Positions 1-6,377 of a DNA stretch of 6,768 nt are shown one piece after another. The stretch lies in contig JACCSC010000234.1 of assembly GCA_013813215.1 (NCBI GenBank), forward strand, positions 1 to 6,768, given 5' to 3'. Each line of letters begins with the position of its first letter. The stretch's first letter is position 1. The stretch comes from Geodermatophilaceae bacterium (GTDB lineage Bacteria > Actinomycetota > Actinomycetes > Mycobacteriales > Geodermatophilaceae). Below the pieces are notes generated by a model. That model searched no databases. It was not told where the DNA came from and worked only from the letters and a program-made list of their open reading frames with translations. The position numbers were made by a program, and so were the translations under genes.

Positions 1-2
1 TC

Positions 3-398
3 CGGGCCGGGCTCGGGATGGCGGAGGCGGCGTACGGACTGCTACCCGAGGCGCAGATGGGCTTCGTCGGGTTGGCCCGTGACGAGGAGACCTTCCTGCC
101 CCGGGCGTACATGGAGTCGCTGCCCGACGACCTCACGGGACGACCGGTGTTCGTGCTGGACCCCATGCTGGCCACCGGAGGCTCCATGGAGCACTCCTGC
201 CGGCTGCTCACCGGCCGGGGCGCGACCGACGTGACCATCCTGTGCGCACTGGCCGCGCCGGAGGGGCTGGCCTGCCTGGAAGCCTCCGGGCTGCCGCTGC
301 GCGTCGTGACCGCGAGCATCGACGAGCGGCTGAACGATTCGGCGTACATCGTCCCGGGGCTCGGGGACGCGGGTGACCGCCAGTTCGGCGCGGTGTGA
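3..398 (+). CDS. upp: Uracil phosphoribosyltransferase, C-terminal part (5' end outside window)
   Basis: This cytoplasmic pyrimidine-salvage enzyme joins uracil to PRPP to make UMP. The reading frame is open from the window edge, and 131 codons are visible out of a usual length of about 207. The visible part starts with the family motif RAGLGM. It contains the PRPP-binding loop DPMLATGGS (about residues 53-61 of the visible part), the stretch LCALAAPEG, and the C-terminal uracil-binding signature YIVPGLGDAGDRQFG. All of these are typical of Upp, so identity is secure. The TGA stop (396-398) overlaps the GTG start of the next gene as GTGA, which suggests translational coupling. Upp is convergent with the nucleoside phosphorylase/mutase operon, as in Mycobacterium tuberculosis (Rv3309c). 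The true start cannot be seen. Confidence 0.97.
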   Translation, partial: RAGLGMAEAAYGLLPEAQMGFVGLARDEETFLPRAYMESLPDDLTGRPVFVLDPMLATGGSMEHSCRLLTGRGATDVTILCALAAPEGLACLEASGLPLRVVTASIDERLNDSAYIVPGLGDAGDRQFGAV

Positions 399-985
399 CC
401 GCACTGGAGCCGGGCGAGACCTACGACGCAGAGACCTTCAACGGTCCCGTCGAAGGCAACGCCGGTACCGCGTCGTTCCTCGACTGCCACTTCGAGGGTG
501 CCGACCTGTCCGGGGTCCGGGCCGACCGAGCCCGCTTCTCGCACTGCCGCTTCACCGACGTCCGAGCCAGCGAACTGCGGCTGGTCGACGCCTCGCTGCT
601 CGACTCGGAGCTCACCGACTGCCGGCTGGGCGCCGTGGAAGCCTCCGGCCTGGAGGTTCGGCGGGTCCGGTGGGCCGCCGGGAAGGTCGACTTCGTCAAC
701 TTCCGGGCGGCCTCGCTGCGCGAAGTGACGTTCACCGGTGTCGAGTTCGGCGAGCTGGACCTGCTCACCGCGCGGCTGAAGAAGGTCACCTTCGCCGACT
801 GCCGGATCGGCCGGTTGGCCCTGTCCGGTGTGGCGCTGAGCGAGGTCGACCTGTCGGGAGCCGAGCTCAGCGTGGTGGACGGCGTCGGGTCGTTGGCGGG
901 GGCCAGGCTGAGCGGCGAGCAGGTGGCCCAACTCGCCGGCGCCTTTGCCGAGCACCTCGGCATCGACGTCGCCCAGGGCTCGTGA
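395..985 (+). CDS. Pentapeptide-repeat protein, single uninterrupted right-handed beta-helix
   Basis: The product has 196 residues and starts at a GTG that overlaps the upp stop codon by four bases; no SD is needed if translation is coupled. From about residue 26 to 160 every fifth residue (F28, F33, L38, A43, F48 and so on to L158) is Leu, Phe or another hydrophobic/Ala, and the residue two before it is usually small (Ala, Val, Cys). That is about 27 pentapeptides in one unbroken phase, the pattern of a quadrilateral beta-helix. A helical-looking C-terminal segment follows (EQVAQLAGAFAEHLGI). I see no signal peptide or membrane segment, so it is probably cytoplasmic. By hand count there are about 30 acidic and 19 basic residues, so the protein is acidic. 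Size and charge resemble MfpA/Qnr-type DNA-mimic proteins that bind gyrase, but many pentapeptide proteins have no known role. The function here is unknown. Confidence 0.9.
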   Translation: MTALEPGETYDAETFNGPVEGNAGTASFLDCHFEGADLSGVRADRARFSHCRFTDVRASELRLVDASLLDSELTDCRLGAVEASGLEVRRVRWAAGKVDFVNFRAASLREVTFTGVEFGELDLLTARLKKVTFADCRIGRLALSGVALSEVDLSGAELSVVDGVGSLAGARLSGEQVAQLAGAFAEHLGIDVAQGS

Positions 986-988
986 TCG

Positions 989-2581
989 TCAAGGGAAGTC
1001 CAGGACGGCGCTGACTTCGGCGCGCAGTTCGTCGACCACGCGGCCGGCCTCGGTCCGGGCGTCGGGCAGCGAGCCGCCGGCCGGGACGATGACCTCCAGG
1101 TAGGCCTTGAGCTTCGGCTCGGTACCGCTCGGCCGCACGACGACCCGCAAGCCGTCCCCGCTCAGCCGTGCGACGTCCGCACCGGGGGCCAAGTCCTCGA
1201 ACGTCACCGCTCGCCCGAGCAGCGTCGCCGGCGGCGCGGAACGCAGCCGCGCCATCGCTGCGGTGATGAGCCCGAGGTCCGTCACGCGGATCGACAGCTG
1301 GTCGGTGTGGTGGACACCATGGGTCAGCGCCAGGTCGTCGAGCCGGTCCAGCAGGGTTCGGCCGGCAGCTTTGAGTCGCGCCGCGAGCGCCGCGACCACG
1401 AGGGCCGCGGAGATGCCGTCCTTGTCATTGACCAGGGCGGGTGCGACGGCGTACCCGAGGGCCTCCTCGTAGCCGAAGGACAACGGGACCCCGGTCTGCG
1501 ACGGCGCGCGCACGATCCACTTGAAGCCGGTCAGCGTCTCCGCGTACGGGACGTTCGCGGCCCGGCACATCGCCCCGAGCATCGACGACGACACGATCGT
1601 GGTGGCGAACGTCCCCCGCTGCCCGGCGCTGAGCAGCGCGTCCGCGAGCAGGACGCCGACCTCGTCGCCGCGCAACAGCCGCCCACGGCAGACCACCGCG
1701 CACCGGTCGGCGTCCGGGTCATTGGCGATGGCGATGTCCGCTCCGACCCGATCGGCCAGCGCCATCAGCAGGTCCACCGCACCGGGTTCCTCCGGGTTGG
1801 GGAACGCGACCGTGGGGAACGCCGGGTCCGGCTCGGCCTGCTCGGCGACGACGTGCGGCGCCGCGAACCCCGCCCCCAGGAACGCCCGACCACACAGCTC
1901 GGCCCCGACCCCGTGCAGAGCCGTGTAGGCCACGGTGAGTTCCCGCGGCCCGGGCGGCGGCACGGTGCTGATCGCCGACAGGTACGCCGTCACGATCTCC
2001 TCGCCGAGGACCGGGTACGCCGACGACAGCGGCAGGTCGACCACCGACGCCACAGCGGCCATGCCCTCCTGGATCAGGGTGTCGGCCGGCGACACGAGTT
2101 GCGCACCGTCGGCGAGATAGACCTTGTAACCGTTGTCCTGAGGCGGGTTGTGGCTCGCCGTCACCATCACCCCGGCGGCCGCGCCGAGCCGCCGCACCGC
2201 AAAGGCCAGTACCGGTGTGGGCAGTGGTCGGGGGAGCAGCAGCGCTTCGCGGCCGGCACCGACCAGCACGGCCGCGGTGTCCCGGGCGAAGTCGGTGCTG
2301 CCGCGGCGGGCGTCGTACCCGACGACGACCGGACCCGAAAGTTCTTGTGCCGCAAGATATGTCGCCAGCCCGGCCGCGGCCCGGCGTACGACGGCGCGGT
2401 TCATCCCGGCGGGCCCGGCCCGAACCTCGCCGCGCAGGCCAGCCGTCCCGAACGTCAGGGGCCCACCGAAGCGGTCCCGCAACGTCTCGTGGTCGCCCGC
2501 GGCCAGCAAGGCCTCCAGTTCGGCGCGGGTGGCGGGATCGGGGTCATCGGCGATCCAGGCGCGGACCTCGACCTCGGTCAC
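989..2581 (-). CDS. pmmB: Phosphosugar mutase, PGM2/PmmB type (phosphoglucomutase/phosphopentomutase family)
   Basis: The product has 530 residues, close to full-length bacterial PGM2-like enzymes. I chose the GTG at 2581-2579, which overlaps the upstream stop as GTGA. An in-frame extension to 2716 would add 45 Arg/Pro-rich residues that overlap the upstream gene and look non-coding. Visible motifs of the alpha-D-phosphohexomutase superfamily are FGTAGLRG (44-51), the phosphoserine loop TASHNP (141-146, S143), the metal loop DPDADR (288-293), the sugar loop GYEEALGY (370-377) with NDKDG just after, and the phosphate-binding RPSGTEPK (483-490). The family moves phosphate between C1 and C6 of hexoses or C1 and C5 of pentoses. 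Mycobacterial orthologues are named PmmB. As the third gene behind a nucleoside phosphorylase, a phosphopentomutase role (ribose-1-phosphate to ribose-5-phosphate) is the better inference, but substrate cannot be read from sequence. Confidence 0.95.
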   Translation of the reverse strand: MTEVEVRAWIADDPDPATRAELEALLAAGDHETLRDRFGGPLTFGTAGLRGEVRAGPAGMNRAVVRRAAAGLATYLAAQELSGPVVVGYDARRGSTDFARDTAAVLVGAGREALLLPRPLPTPVLAFAVRRLGAAAGVMVTASHNPPQDNGYKVYLADGAQLVSPADTLIQEGMAAVASVVDLPLSSAYPVLGEEIVTAYLSAISTVPPPGPRELTVAYTALHGVGAELCGRAFLGAGFAAPHVVAEQAEPDPAFPTVAFPNPEEPGAVDLLMALADRVGADIAIANDPDADRCAVVCRGRLLRGDEVGVLLADALLSAGQRGTFATTIVSSSMLGAMCRAANVPYAETLTGFKWIVRAPSQTGVPLSFGYEEALGYAVAPALVNDKDGISAALVVAALAARLKAAGRTLLDRLDDLALTHGVHHTDQLSIRVTDLGLITAAMARLRSAPPATLLGRAVTFEDLAPGADVARLSGDGLRVVVRPSGTEPKLKAYLEVIVPAGGSLPDARTEAGRVVDELRAEVSAVLDFP

Positions 2582-3360
2582 AGGTCGTGCTCGGGGCCGG
2601 TGAAGTCCCCGCCCACCAGGTCGTCGGTCGGCTCCGGCGGGTCGACGGCATCGGCGTACGCCTCGGCGTCGTCCTGCGGGTGGTAGCCGAGTGCTCGCCC
2701 GGGACCGAGGTCCCACCAGGCCCTGCTGTTGGCCGAGATGCCGTACACGACCGCGAACCCGGGGGCCGTCGCGTCGAGCGCGGCGAGCACCAGCCGGATC
2801 GCGTCACCGTCGGACAGCCAGCTCGCGAGGTGCCGGTGGCGGGTCGGGCGCGGCGCCTGGGTGCCGATGCGCAGGCAGACGACGTCGAGTCCGTACCGGT
2901 CGACGTAGAGCGAGCCGAGCGCCTCCTTGGCCACCTTGCTCACGCCGTAGAACGTGTCCGGCCGCGGCCTGGTGTCGACGGGGACCGGGTCGGCGCGCGG
3001 GGTGAAGCCGACCGCGTGGTTGCTGCTGGCGATGACCACCCGGCGTACGCCGCAGCGCCGCGCGGCCTCCAGGACGTGGTACGTCCCGTCGATGTTGGCT
3101 CGCCGGATGTCCTCGTACGCCGCCTCGCCGGACAGCCCGCCCAGGTGCACCACGGCAGCCACGCCGCGGGTCGCATCCACGACAGCGTCGAGGTCGGCCA
3201 GGTCGGCGTACGCGATCTCCTCCTGTGGTCCCGCCGGGGCCAGGTCGGCGATGTCCGTGCTGCGCAGCGACCAGCCGGCTGCTGGCAGCCCGGTACGAAG
3301 CAAGCGCCCGATCCGGCCCGCCGCCCCGGTCAGCAGGACGGTCCCGGGTGAGCCGGTCAC
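2578..3360 (-). CDS. NAD-dependent SDR, uronate dehydrogenase (Udh)-like
   Basis: The product is a 260-residue extended-type SDR. It starts with the nucleotide-binding loop TGAAGRIG (G12, G15, G18), and D36 at the end of the second strand favours NAD over NADP. The active site shows SSNH (112-115) and YGVSK (Y138, K142). Further on are CLRIGT (162-167), R176 before ASWLS, VYGISANSRAWWD (205-217) and a C-terminal GGDF. By my recollection these match the substrate and catalytic positions of Agrobacterium uronate dehydrogenase with a constant +2 offset (Ser75, Ser111, Asn112, His113, Tyr136, Lys140, Arg174), with Thr167 in place of Ser165. Udh oxidises C1 of galacturonate or glucuronate to an aldarolactone. 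The gene is the middle member of the salvage operon, with GTGA overlaps at both ends; its GTG start is fixed by the upstream overlap. A sugar or uronate substrate is likely, but the exact one is open. Confidence 0.88.
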   Translation of the reverse strand: MTGSPGTVLLTGAAGRIGRLLRTGLPAAGWSLRSTDIADLAPAGPQEEIAYADLADLDAVVDATRGVAAVVHLGGLSGEAAYEDIRRANIDGTYHVLEAARRCGVRRVVIASSNHAVGFTPRADPVPVDTRPRPDTFYGVSKVAKEALGSLYVDRYGLDVVCLRIGTQAPRPTRHRHLASWLSDGDAIRLVLAALDATAPGFAVVYGISANSRAWWDLGPGRALGYHPQDDAEAYADAVDPPEPTDDLVGGDFTGPEHDL

Positions 3361-4163
3361 AGCCGGCCGGCGACGGCGGCGAGCAGCCCGCCCATCCGGG
3401 TGGCAGCCGCCTGGCCCGCGGCCAGGACCTCGGCGTGGTCGAGCGGTTCGCCGGTGATCCCCGCGGCGAGGTTCGTCACCAGCGAGATGCCGAGCACCTC
3501 CATGCCCGCCGCCCGGCTCGCGATGGCCTCCAGGGCGGTGGACATCCCGACCAGGTCGGCGCCCAGTGTCCCGAGCATCCGGATCTCGGCGGGGGTCTCG
3601 TAGTGCGGTCCGGGCAGGGCGGCGTACACGCCTTCGGCGAGGTCGGGGTCGGTCTCGCGGACCAGTGCCCGCAACCGCCGGGAGTAGAGGTCGGTCAGGT
3701 CGACGAACGTCGCGCCGACGATCGGTGAGCGGGCGGTCAGGTTGAGGTGGTCGGAGATGAGCACCGGCTGGCCGACGCTGAAGCCGGGGCGCAGCCCACC
3801 GGCGGCGTTCGTGAGCACGACGGTCCGGCAGCCGGCGGCCGCGGCCGTGCGTACGCCGTGCACCACGGGCTCCACGCCGCGGCCTTCGTACAGGTGCGTC
3901 CGGCCGAGCAGCACGAGCACCTTCGCCCCGTCCACGGTCAGCGAACGGATCCGGCCCGAGTGCCCGGCGACGCCCGGCGGGGAGAAGCCGGGCAGGTCGG
4001 TCGCCGTGAGGTCGACGTCCGCGGCGCCCATGGCGTCGGCGGCCGGCAGCCAGCCCGAACCCATCACGATCGCCACATCGTGCCGCTCGACACCGGTCGC
4101 CGAGGCCAGGGCCTCGGCGGCGATAGCGGCCAGTTCCGTCGTGTCCTGCACGGTGGCGTTCAC
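3357..4163 (-). CDS. deoD: Purine nucleoside phosphorylase, trimeric (PNP class II) type
   Basis: This cytosolic enzyme splits purine (deoxy)nucleosides with phosphate into the base and (deoxy)ribose-1-phosphate. The product has 268 residues, normal for the trimeric, 6-oxopurine-specific class (also called punA), and is very similar along its length to what I recall of M. tuberculosis DeoD (Rv3307). Motifs are the phosphate loop MGSGW (34-38), GRTHLYEG (87-94), LTNAAGG (117-123), PGPHYETPAE (184-193, E189 for the base), GADLVGMST (201-209) and VTNLAAG (229-235, N231), the last typical of guanine/hypoxanthine enzymes. The GTG at 4163-4161 was chosen from the homologous start and because a TANNNT box lies 8 bases upstream. 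There is no good Shine-Dalgarno, so the message may be leaderless. This is the first gene of the three-gene operon. Confidence 0.96.
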   Translation of the reverse strand: MNATVQDTTELAAIAAEALASATGVERHDVAIVMGSGWLPAADAMGAADVDLTATDLPGFSPPGVAGHSGRIRSLTVDGAKVLVLLGRTHLYEGRGVEPVVHGVRTAAAAGCRTVVLTNAAGGLRPGFSVGQPVLISDHLNLTARSPIVGATFVDLTDLYSRRLRALVRETDPDLAEGVYAALPGPHYETPAEIRMLGTLGADLVGMSTALEAIASRAAGMEVLGISLVTNLAAGITGEPLDHAEVLAAGQAAATRMGGLLAAVAGRL

Positions 4164-4189
4164 GGCCGCCGAGCCTAGCCAGGCGCGAG
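4164..4189 (-). promoter_or_regulatory. Predicted promoter of the PNP-SDR-mutase operon (possibly leaderless)
   Basis: Read on the minus strand, TAGGCT (4177-4172) fits the actinobacterial -10 pattern TANNNT. It ends 8 bases before the PNP start codon, so transcription would begin at or within two or three bases of the GTG. The only purine-rich stretch before the start is a weak GGCGG. A clear TTGACA-like -35 box is missing; the expected position falls on the AT-rich palindrome just upstream. This is prediction by pattern only. Confidence 0.45.
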
Positions 4190-4201
4190 CGGATATATCC
4201 G
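4190..4201. repeat. 12-bp perfect palindrome, candidate operator
   Basis: CGGATATATCCG is a perfect 12-base inverted repeat and the only clearly AT-rich patch in the divergent region. It sits about 27 to 38 bases upstream of the predicted PNP transcription start, over the -35 position. On the plus strand it lies directly before TTGAGC (4203-4208), a possible -35 for the divergent gene. It could be an operator or an AT-rich activator site. It occurs once in the region, so it may also be chance. Confidence 0.35.
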
Positions 4202-4268
4202 GTTGAGCCCGCGCCCCGCCCCTGGTCCACTGGCCCCCGTCCTTGACGTCCCCGGATCGGAGCCCTCG

Positions 4269-4400
4269 ATGCGAGCAGCGTCCATGTCCACCCTCACCTT
4301 CGACACCGGGTCCGTGACATGGCGGCCGGGCGCAGCGCGGTCGCGGGAGGACTGTGAGCACTCTCAACCTGGGGATCCTGGCGCACGTCGATGCCGGTAA
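4269..4400 (+). CDS. Possible upstream ORF overlapping the start of the ribosomal protection gene
   Basis: An ATG at 4269 has a GGAG six bases upstream (4259-4262) and opens 43 codons beginning MRAASMSTLTFDTGSVTWRP. It ends at TAA 4398-4400, inside the P-loop codons of the downstream gene, in a different frame; the overlap is 47 bases. Ribosomes on this ORF would cross the Shine-Dalgarno and start of the ribosomal protection gene, so it could regulate that gene's translation. Leader peptides are known upstream of some ribosome-targeting resistance genes such as tet(M) and erm. I recognise no homologue of the peptide, and open frames are common in GC-rich DNA. Confidence 0.3.
   Translation: MRAASMSTLTFDTGSVTWRPGAARSREDCEHSQPGDPGARRCR
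4345..4350 (+). promoter_or_regulatory. Ribosome binding site for the ribosomal protection gene
   Basis: GGGAGG lies three bases before the GTG at 4354 (five from its GGGA core). It is a strong but slightly close Shine-Dalgarno and fixes the start that gives the family N-terminus LNLGILAHVDAGKT. Confidence 0.7.
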
Positions 4401-6339
4401 GACCAGCCTGACCGAACGGCTGCTGCACGCGGCCGGGGTCATCGACACCGTCGGGCGGGTCGACGACGGCACCACCACGACGGACACCCTCGCGCTCGAA
4501 CGACGGCGCGGTATCACGATCAAGGCCGCCGTGGCCTGCTTCCCGATCGGGGACGTCACGGTCAACGTGATCGACACGCCGGGCCACCCCGACTTCATCG
4601 CCGAGGTCGAGCGCTCGCTGGCCGTCCTCGACGGCGCGGTCCTGGTCGTGTCCGCGGTCGAGGGCGTTCAGGCGCAGACCCGCGTGCTGTTCCGGGCGCT
4701 GCAGCGGCTGGGTCTGCCCACGCTGTTCTTCGTCAACAAGATCGACCGGGCCGGCGCGCGTCCGGAGGCGGTGGAGGCCGAGATCGCCCAGCGGCTGGTC
4801 GTCTCGGCGGTGGCGATGGGCACGGTGCGCGAGCCCGGGGTCCGGTCGGCCGCCGTCGTCCCGTACGCCGCCGCGGACCCGGCCTTCACCGACCGGCTGG
4901 GCGACGTGCTGGGCGACCTGGACGACGAGGCACTGGCCGCCGTGGTCGACGAGGCACCGGACCGGTACCACGTACTCCGCCGGTCCCTCGCCGCGCGCAG
5001 CCGCGAGGGGAAGGCGCACCCGACGTTCTTCGGCTCCGCGGTGACCGGCGCGGGCGTCGCGGAGCTGATGGCTGGACTCACCGAGTTCCTGCCGCGCAGC
5101 GGCGACGAGGGGGGGCCGCTGTCGGCCATGGTGTTCGCGGTCAGCCGCGGGCCGGTCGGCGAGCGGGTCGCGCACGCCCGGATATTCACCGGCACGCTGA
5201 CCGTGCGGGACCGTGTGCTGGCCGGGAGCCGTCCACTCGGTCGGGTCACCGCCCTGCAGGCGTTCGGCGTCGGATCCGGGCCTGCGCGGGAGCGGGTCGG
5301 AGCTGGCGAGATCGCCCGCGTCCACGGGCTGCCCGGCGTCCGCATCGGTGACGTCCTCGGCACGGCACCGCCCGGCCGGGACGCGGTGTTGTTCCAGGCC
5401 CCCGCCCTGGAGACCGTGGTTTTGCCGGTCGACCCGGCGGACCGGGCCCGGTTGCACGACGCCCTGACCGAGCTCGCCGCCCAGGACCCGCTCATCGGCC
5501 TGCGTCACGACGACCTCCGCGGGGAGACGTCGGTGTCGCTGTACGGCGAGGTGCAGAAGGAGGTCATCGCCGCGACGCTGGCCGAGGAGTACGGCGTACC
5601 GGTCGACTTCTGCGCGACGACGCCGCGCTGCCTCGAGCGGCCGGTCGGCCGCGGCGCCGCCTTCGAGCTGATCGGCACCGACACCAACCCCTTCAACGCC
5701 ACCGTCGGGCTGCAGGTGAGCGCGGCGCCCGTCGGCAGCGGCGTCGCATACGACCTGGCCGTGGAGCTCGGGTCGATGCCGGCGGCGTTCTTCGCCGCCG
5801 TGGAGCAGACGGTCCACGCCACCCTCGGTGAGGGGCTGCACGGCTGGCCGGTGACCGACTGCACGATCACCATGACCCACTCCGGCTACTGGCCGCGGCA
5901 GAGCGCGATGCACGGGACGTTCGACGCCAGCATGTCCAGCACGGCCGGCGACTTCCGCCACCTGACGCCGCTGGTGCTCATGTCGGCCTTGCGCCGCGCG
6001 GGGACGCGGGTCTGCGAGCCGGTCCACCGCTTCCACCTGGAGGTGCCGACCGACACGGTGGGCGCGGTGCTCACTGCGGTGGCCCGGGTGCGGGGGGTGC
6101 CGCTGCGCTCGGAGCAGATGGGGCCGGTCACGCGGCTGTCCGGCGACTTGCCCGCCGCGCGGACCCACGAGCTGCGGCAGCGGCTGCCGGGCCTGACCCG
6201 CGGGGAGGCGGTGTTCGACGCCCGGCTGCACCATCACGCGCCGGTCCGGGGTCCGGTCCCGGACCGCCCGCGGACCGACCACAACCCGCTGCGGCGCTCG
6301 GAGTACCTGCTCAGGGTCCAGCGACGGGTGCCCGGCTAA
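4354..6339 (+). CDS. Tetracycline-resistance-type ribosomal protection GTPase (TetM/OtrA family)
   Basis: The product is a 661-residue EF-G-like translational GTPase, near the length of Streptomyces OtrA (about 663). GTPase motifs are AHVDAGKT (10-17), RGITI (52-56), DTPGH (74-78), NKID (128-131) and GSA (227-229). Domain II follows, then SLYGEVQKEVI (395-405) in domain III, and a C-terminal VPGL-type region ending in NPLRRSEYLLRVQRR, which matches the end of OtrA. Such proteins bind the ribosome in the EF-G position and dislodge tetracycline from the A site. The domain IV loop that carries SPVS in TetM and OtrA is replaced by a longer GYWPRQS...SMSSTAGDFR segment (511-535), about 11-12 residues longer. 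Start GTG 4354 is supported by the GGGAGG site. It is a single-gene unit divergent from the salvage operon. A paralogous EF-G-like role without drug resistance cannot be excluded. Confidence 0.93.
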   Translation: MSTLNLGILAHVDAGKTSLTERLLHAAGVIDTVGRVDDGTTTTDTLALERRRGITIKAAVACFPIGDVTVNVIDTPGHPDFIAEVERSLAVLDGAVLVVSAVEGVQAQTRVLFRALQRLGLPTLFFVNKIDRAGARPEAVEAEIAQRLVVSAVAMGTVREPGVRSAAVVPYAAADPAFTDRLGDVLGDLDDEALAAVVDEAPDRYHVLRRSLAARSREGKAHPTFFGSAVTGAGVAELMAGLTEFLPRSGDEGGPLSAMVFAVSRGPVGERVAHARIFTGTLTVRDRVLAGSRPLGRVTALQAFGVGSGPARERVGAGEIARVHGLPGVRIGDVLGTAPPGRDAVLFQAPALETVVLPVDPADRARLHDALTELAAQDPLIGLRHDDLRGETSVSLYGEVQKEVIAATLAEEYGVPVDFCATTPRCLERPVGRGAAFELIGTDTNPFNATVGLQVSAAPVGSGVAYDLAVELGSMPAAFFAAVEQTVHATLGEGLHGWPVTDCTITMTHSGYWPRQSAMHGTFDASMSSTAGDFRHLTPLVLMSALRRAGTRVCEPVHRFHLEVPTDTVGAVLTAVARVRGVPLRSEQMGPVTRLSGDLPAARTHELRQRLPGLTRGEAVFDARLHHHAPVRGPVPDRPRTDHNPLRRSEYLLRVQRRVPG

Positions 6340-6377
6340 GGGGCCTAGGTCCCTGCGGGTACCCCTTAGGCGCAGGG
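6336..6377 (+). terminator. Overlapping alternative hairpins at the end of the ribosomal protection gene
   Basis: CTAAGGGG (6336-6343, containing the TAA stop) can pair with CCCCTTAG (6362-6369), 8 bp with an 18-base loop. CCCTGCG (6351-6357) can pair with CGCAGGG (6371-6377), 7 bp with a 13-base loop. The two stems interleave and exclude each other. There is no U-run, so this may be a weak terminator, an RNA switch or a processing site. Confidence 0.35.

Noticed and set aside
373..1014. Alternative plus-strand frame across the pentapeptide gene.
   Set aside because: It is Arg-rich shadow sequence; the real frame shows 27 regular pentapeptides and couples to upp.
1307..2686. Long plus-strand open frame opposite the mutase.
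   Set aside because: It is antisense to a gene with all catalytic motifs and encodes motif-free Arg/Gly-rich sequence.
2582..2716. Longer N-terminus for the phosphosugar mutase.
   Set aside because: The 45 added residues overlap the dehydrogenase gene, are Arg/Pro-rich, and the GTG at 2581 gives the usual family length.
3361..4230. Upstream in-frame extension of the dehydrogenase frame through the PNP gene on the minus strand.
   Set aside because: It is low-complexity Arg/Gly/Asp-rich sequence out of frame with PNP; the dehydrogenase starts at the GTGA overlap with a normal Rossmann N-terminus.
4243..4271. TTGACG as a -35 box for the ribosomal protection gene.
   Set aside because: No TANNNT-like -10 lies 16-19 bases downstream, so I do not call a promoter; TTGAGC at 4203 has the same problem.
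6336..6377. H-type pseudoknot formed by the two interleaved stems.
   Set aside because: Only one base (6370) would have to cross an 8-bp stem, which is too short; alternative hairpins are more plausible.
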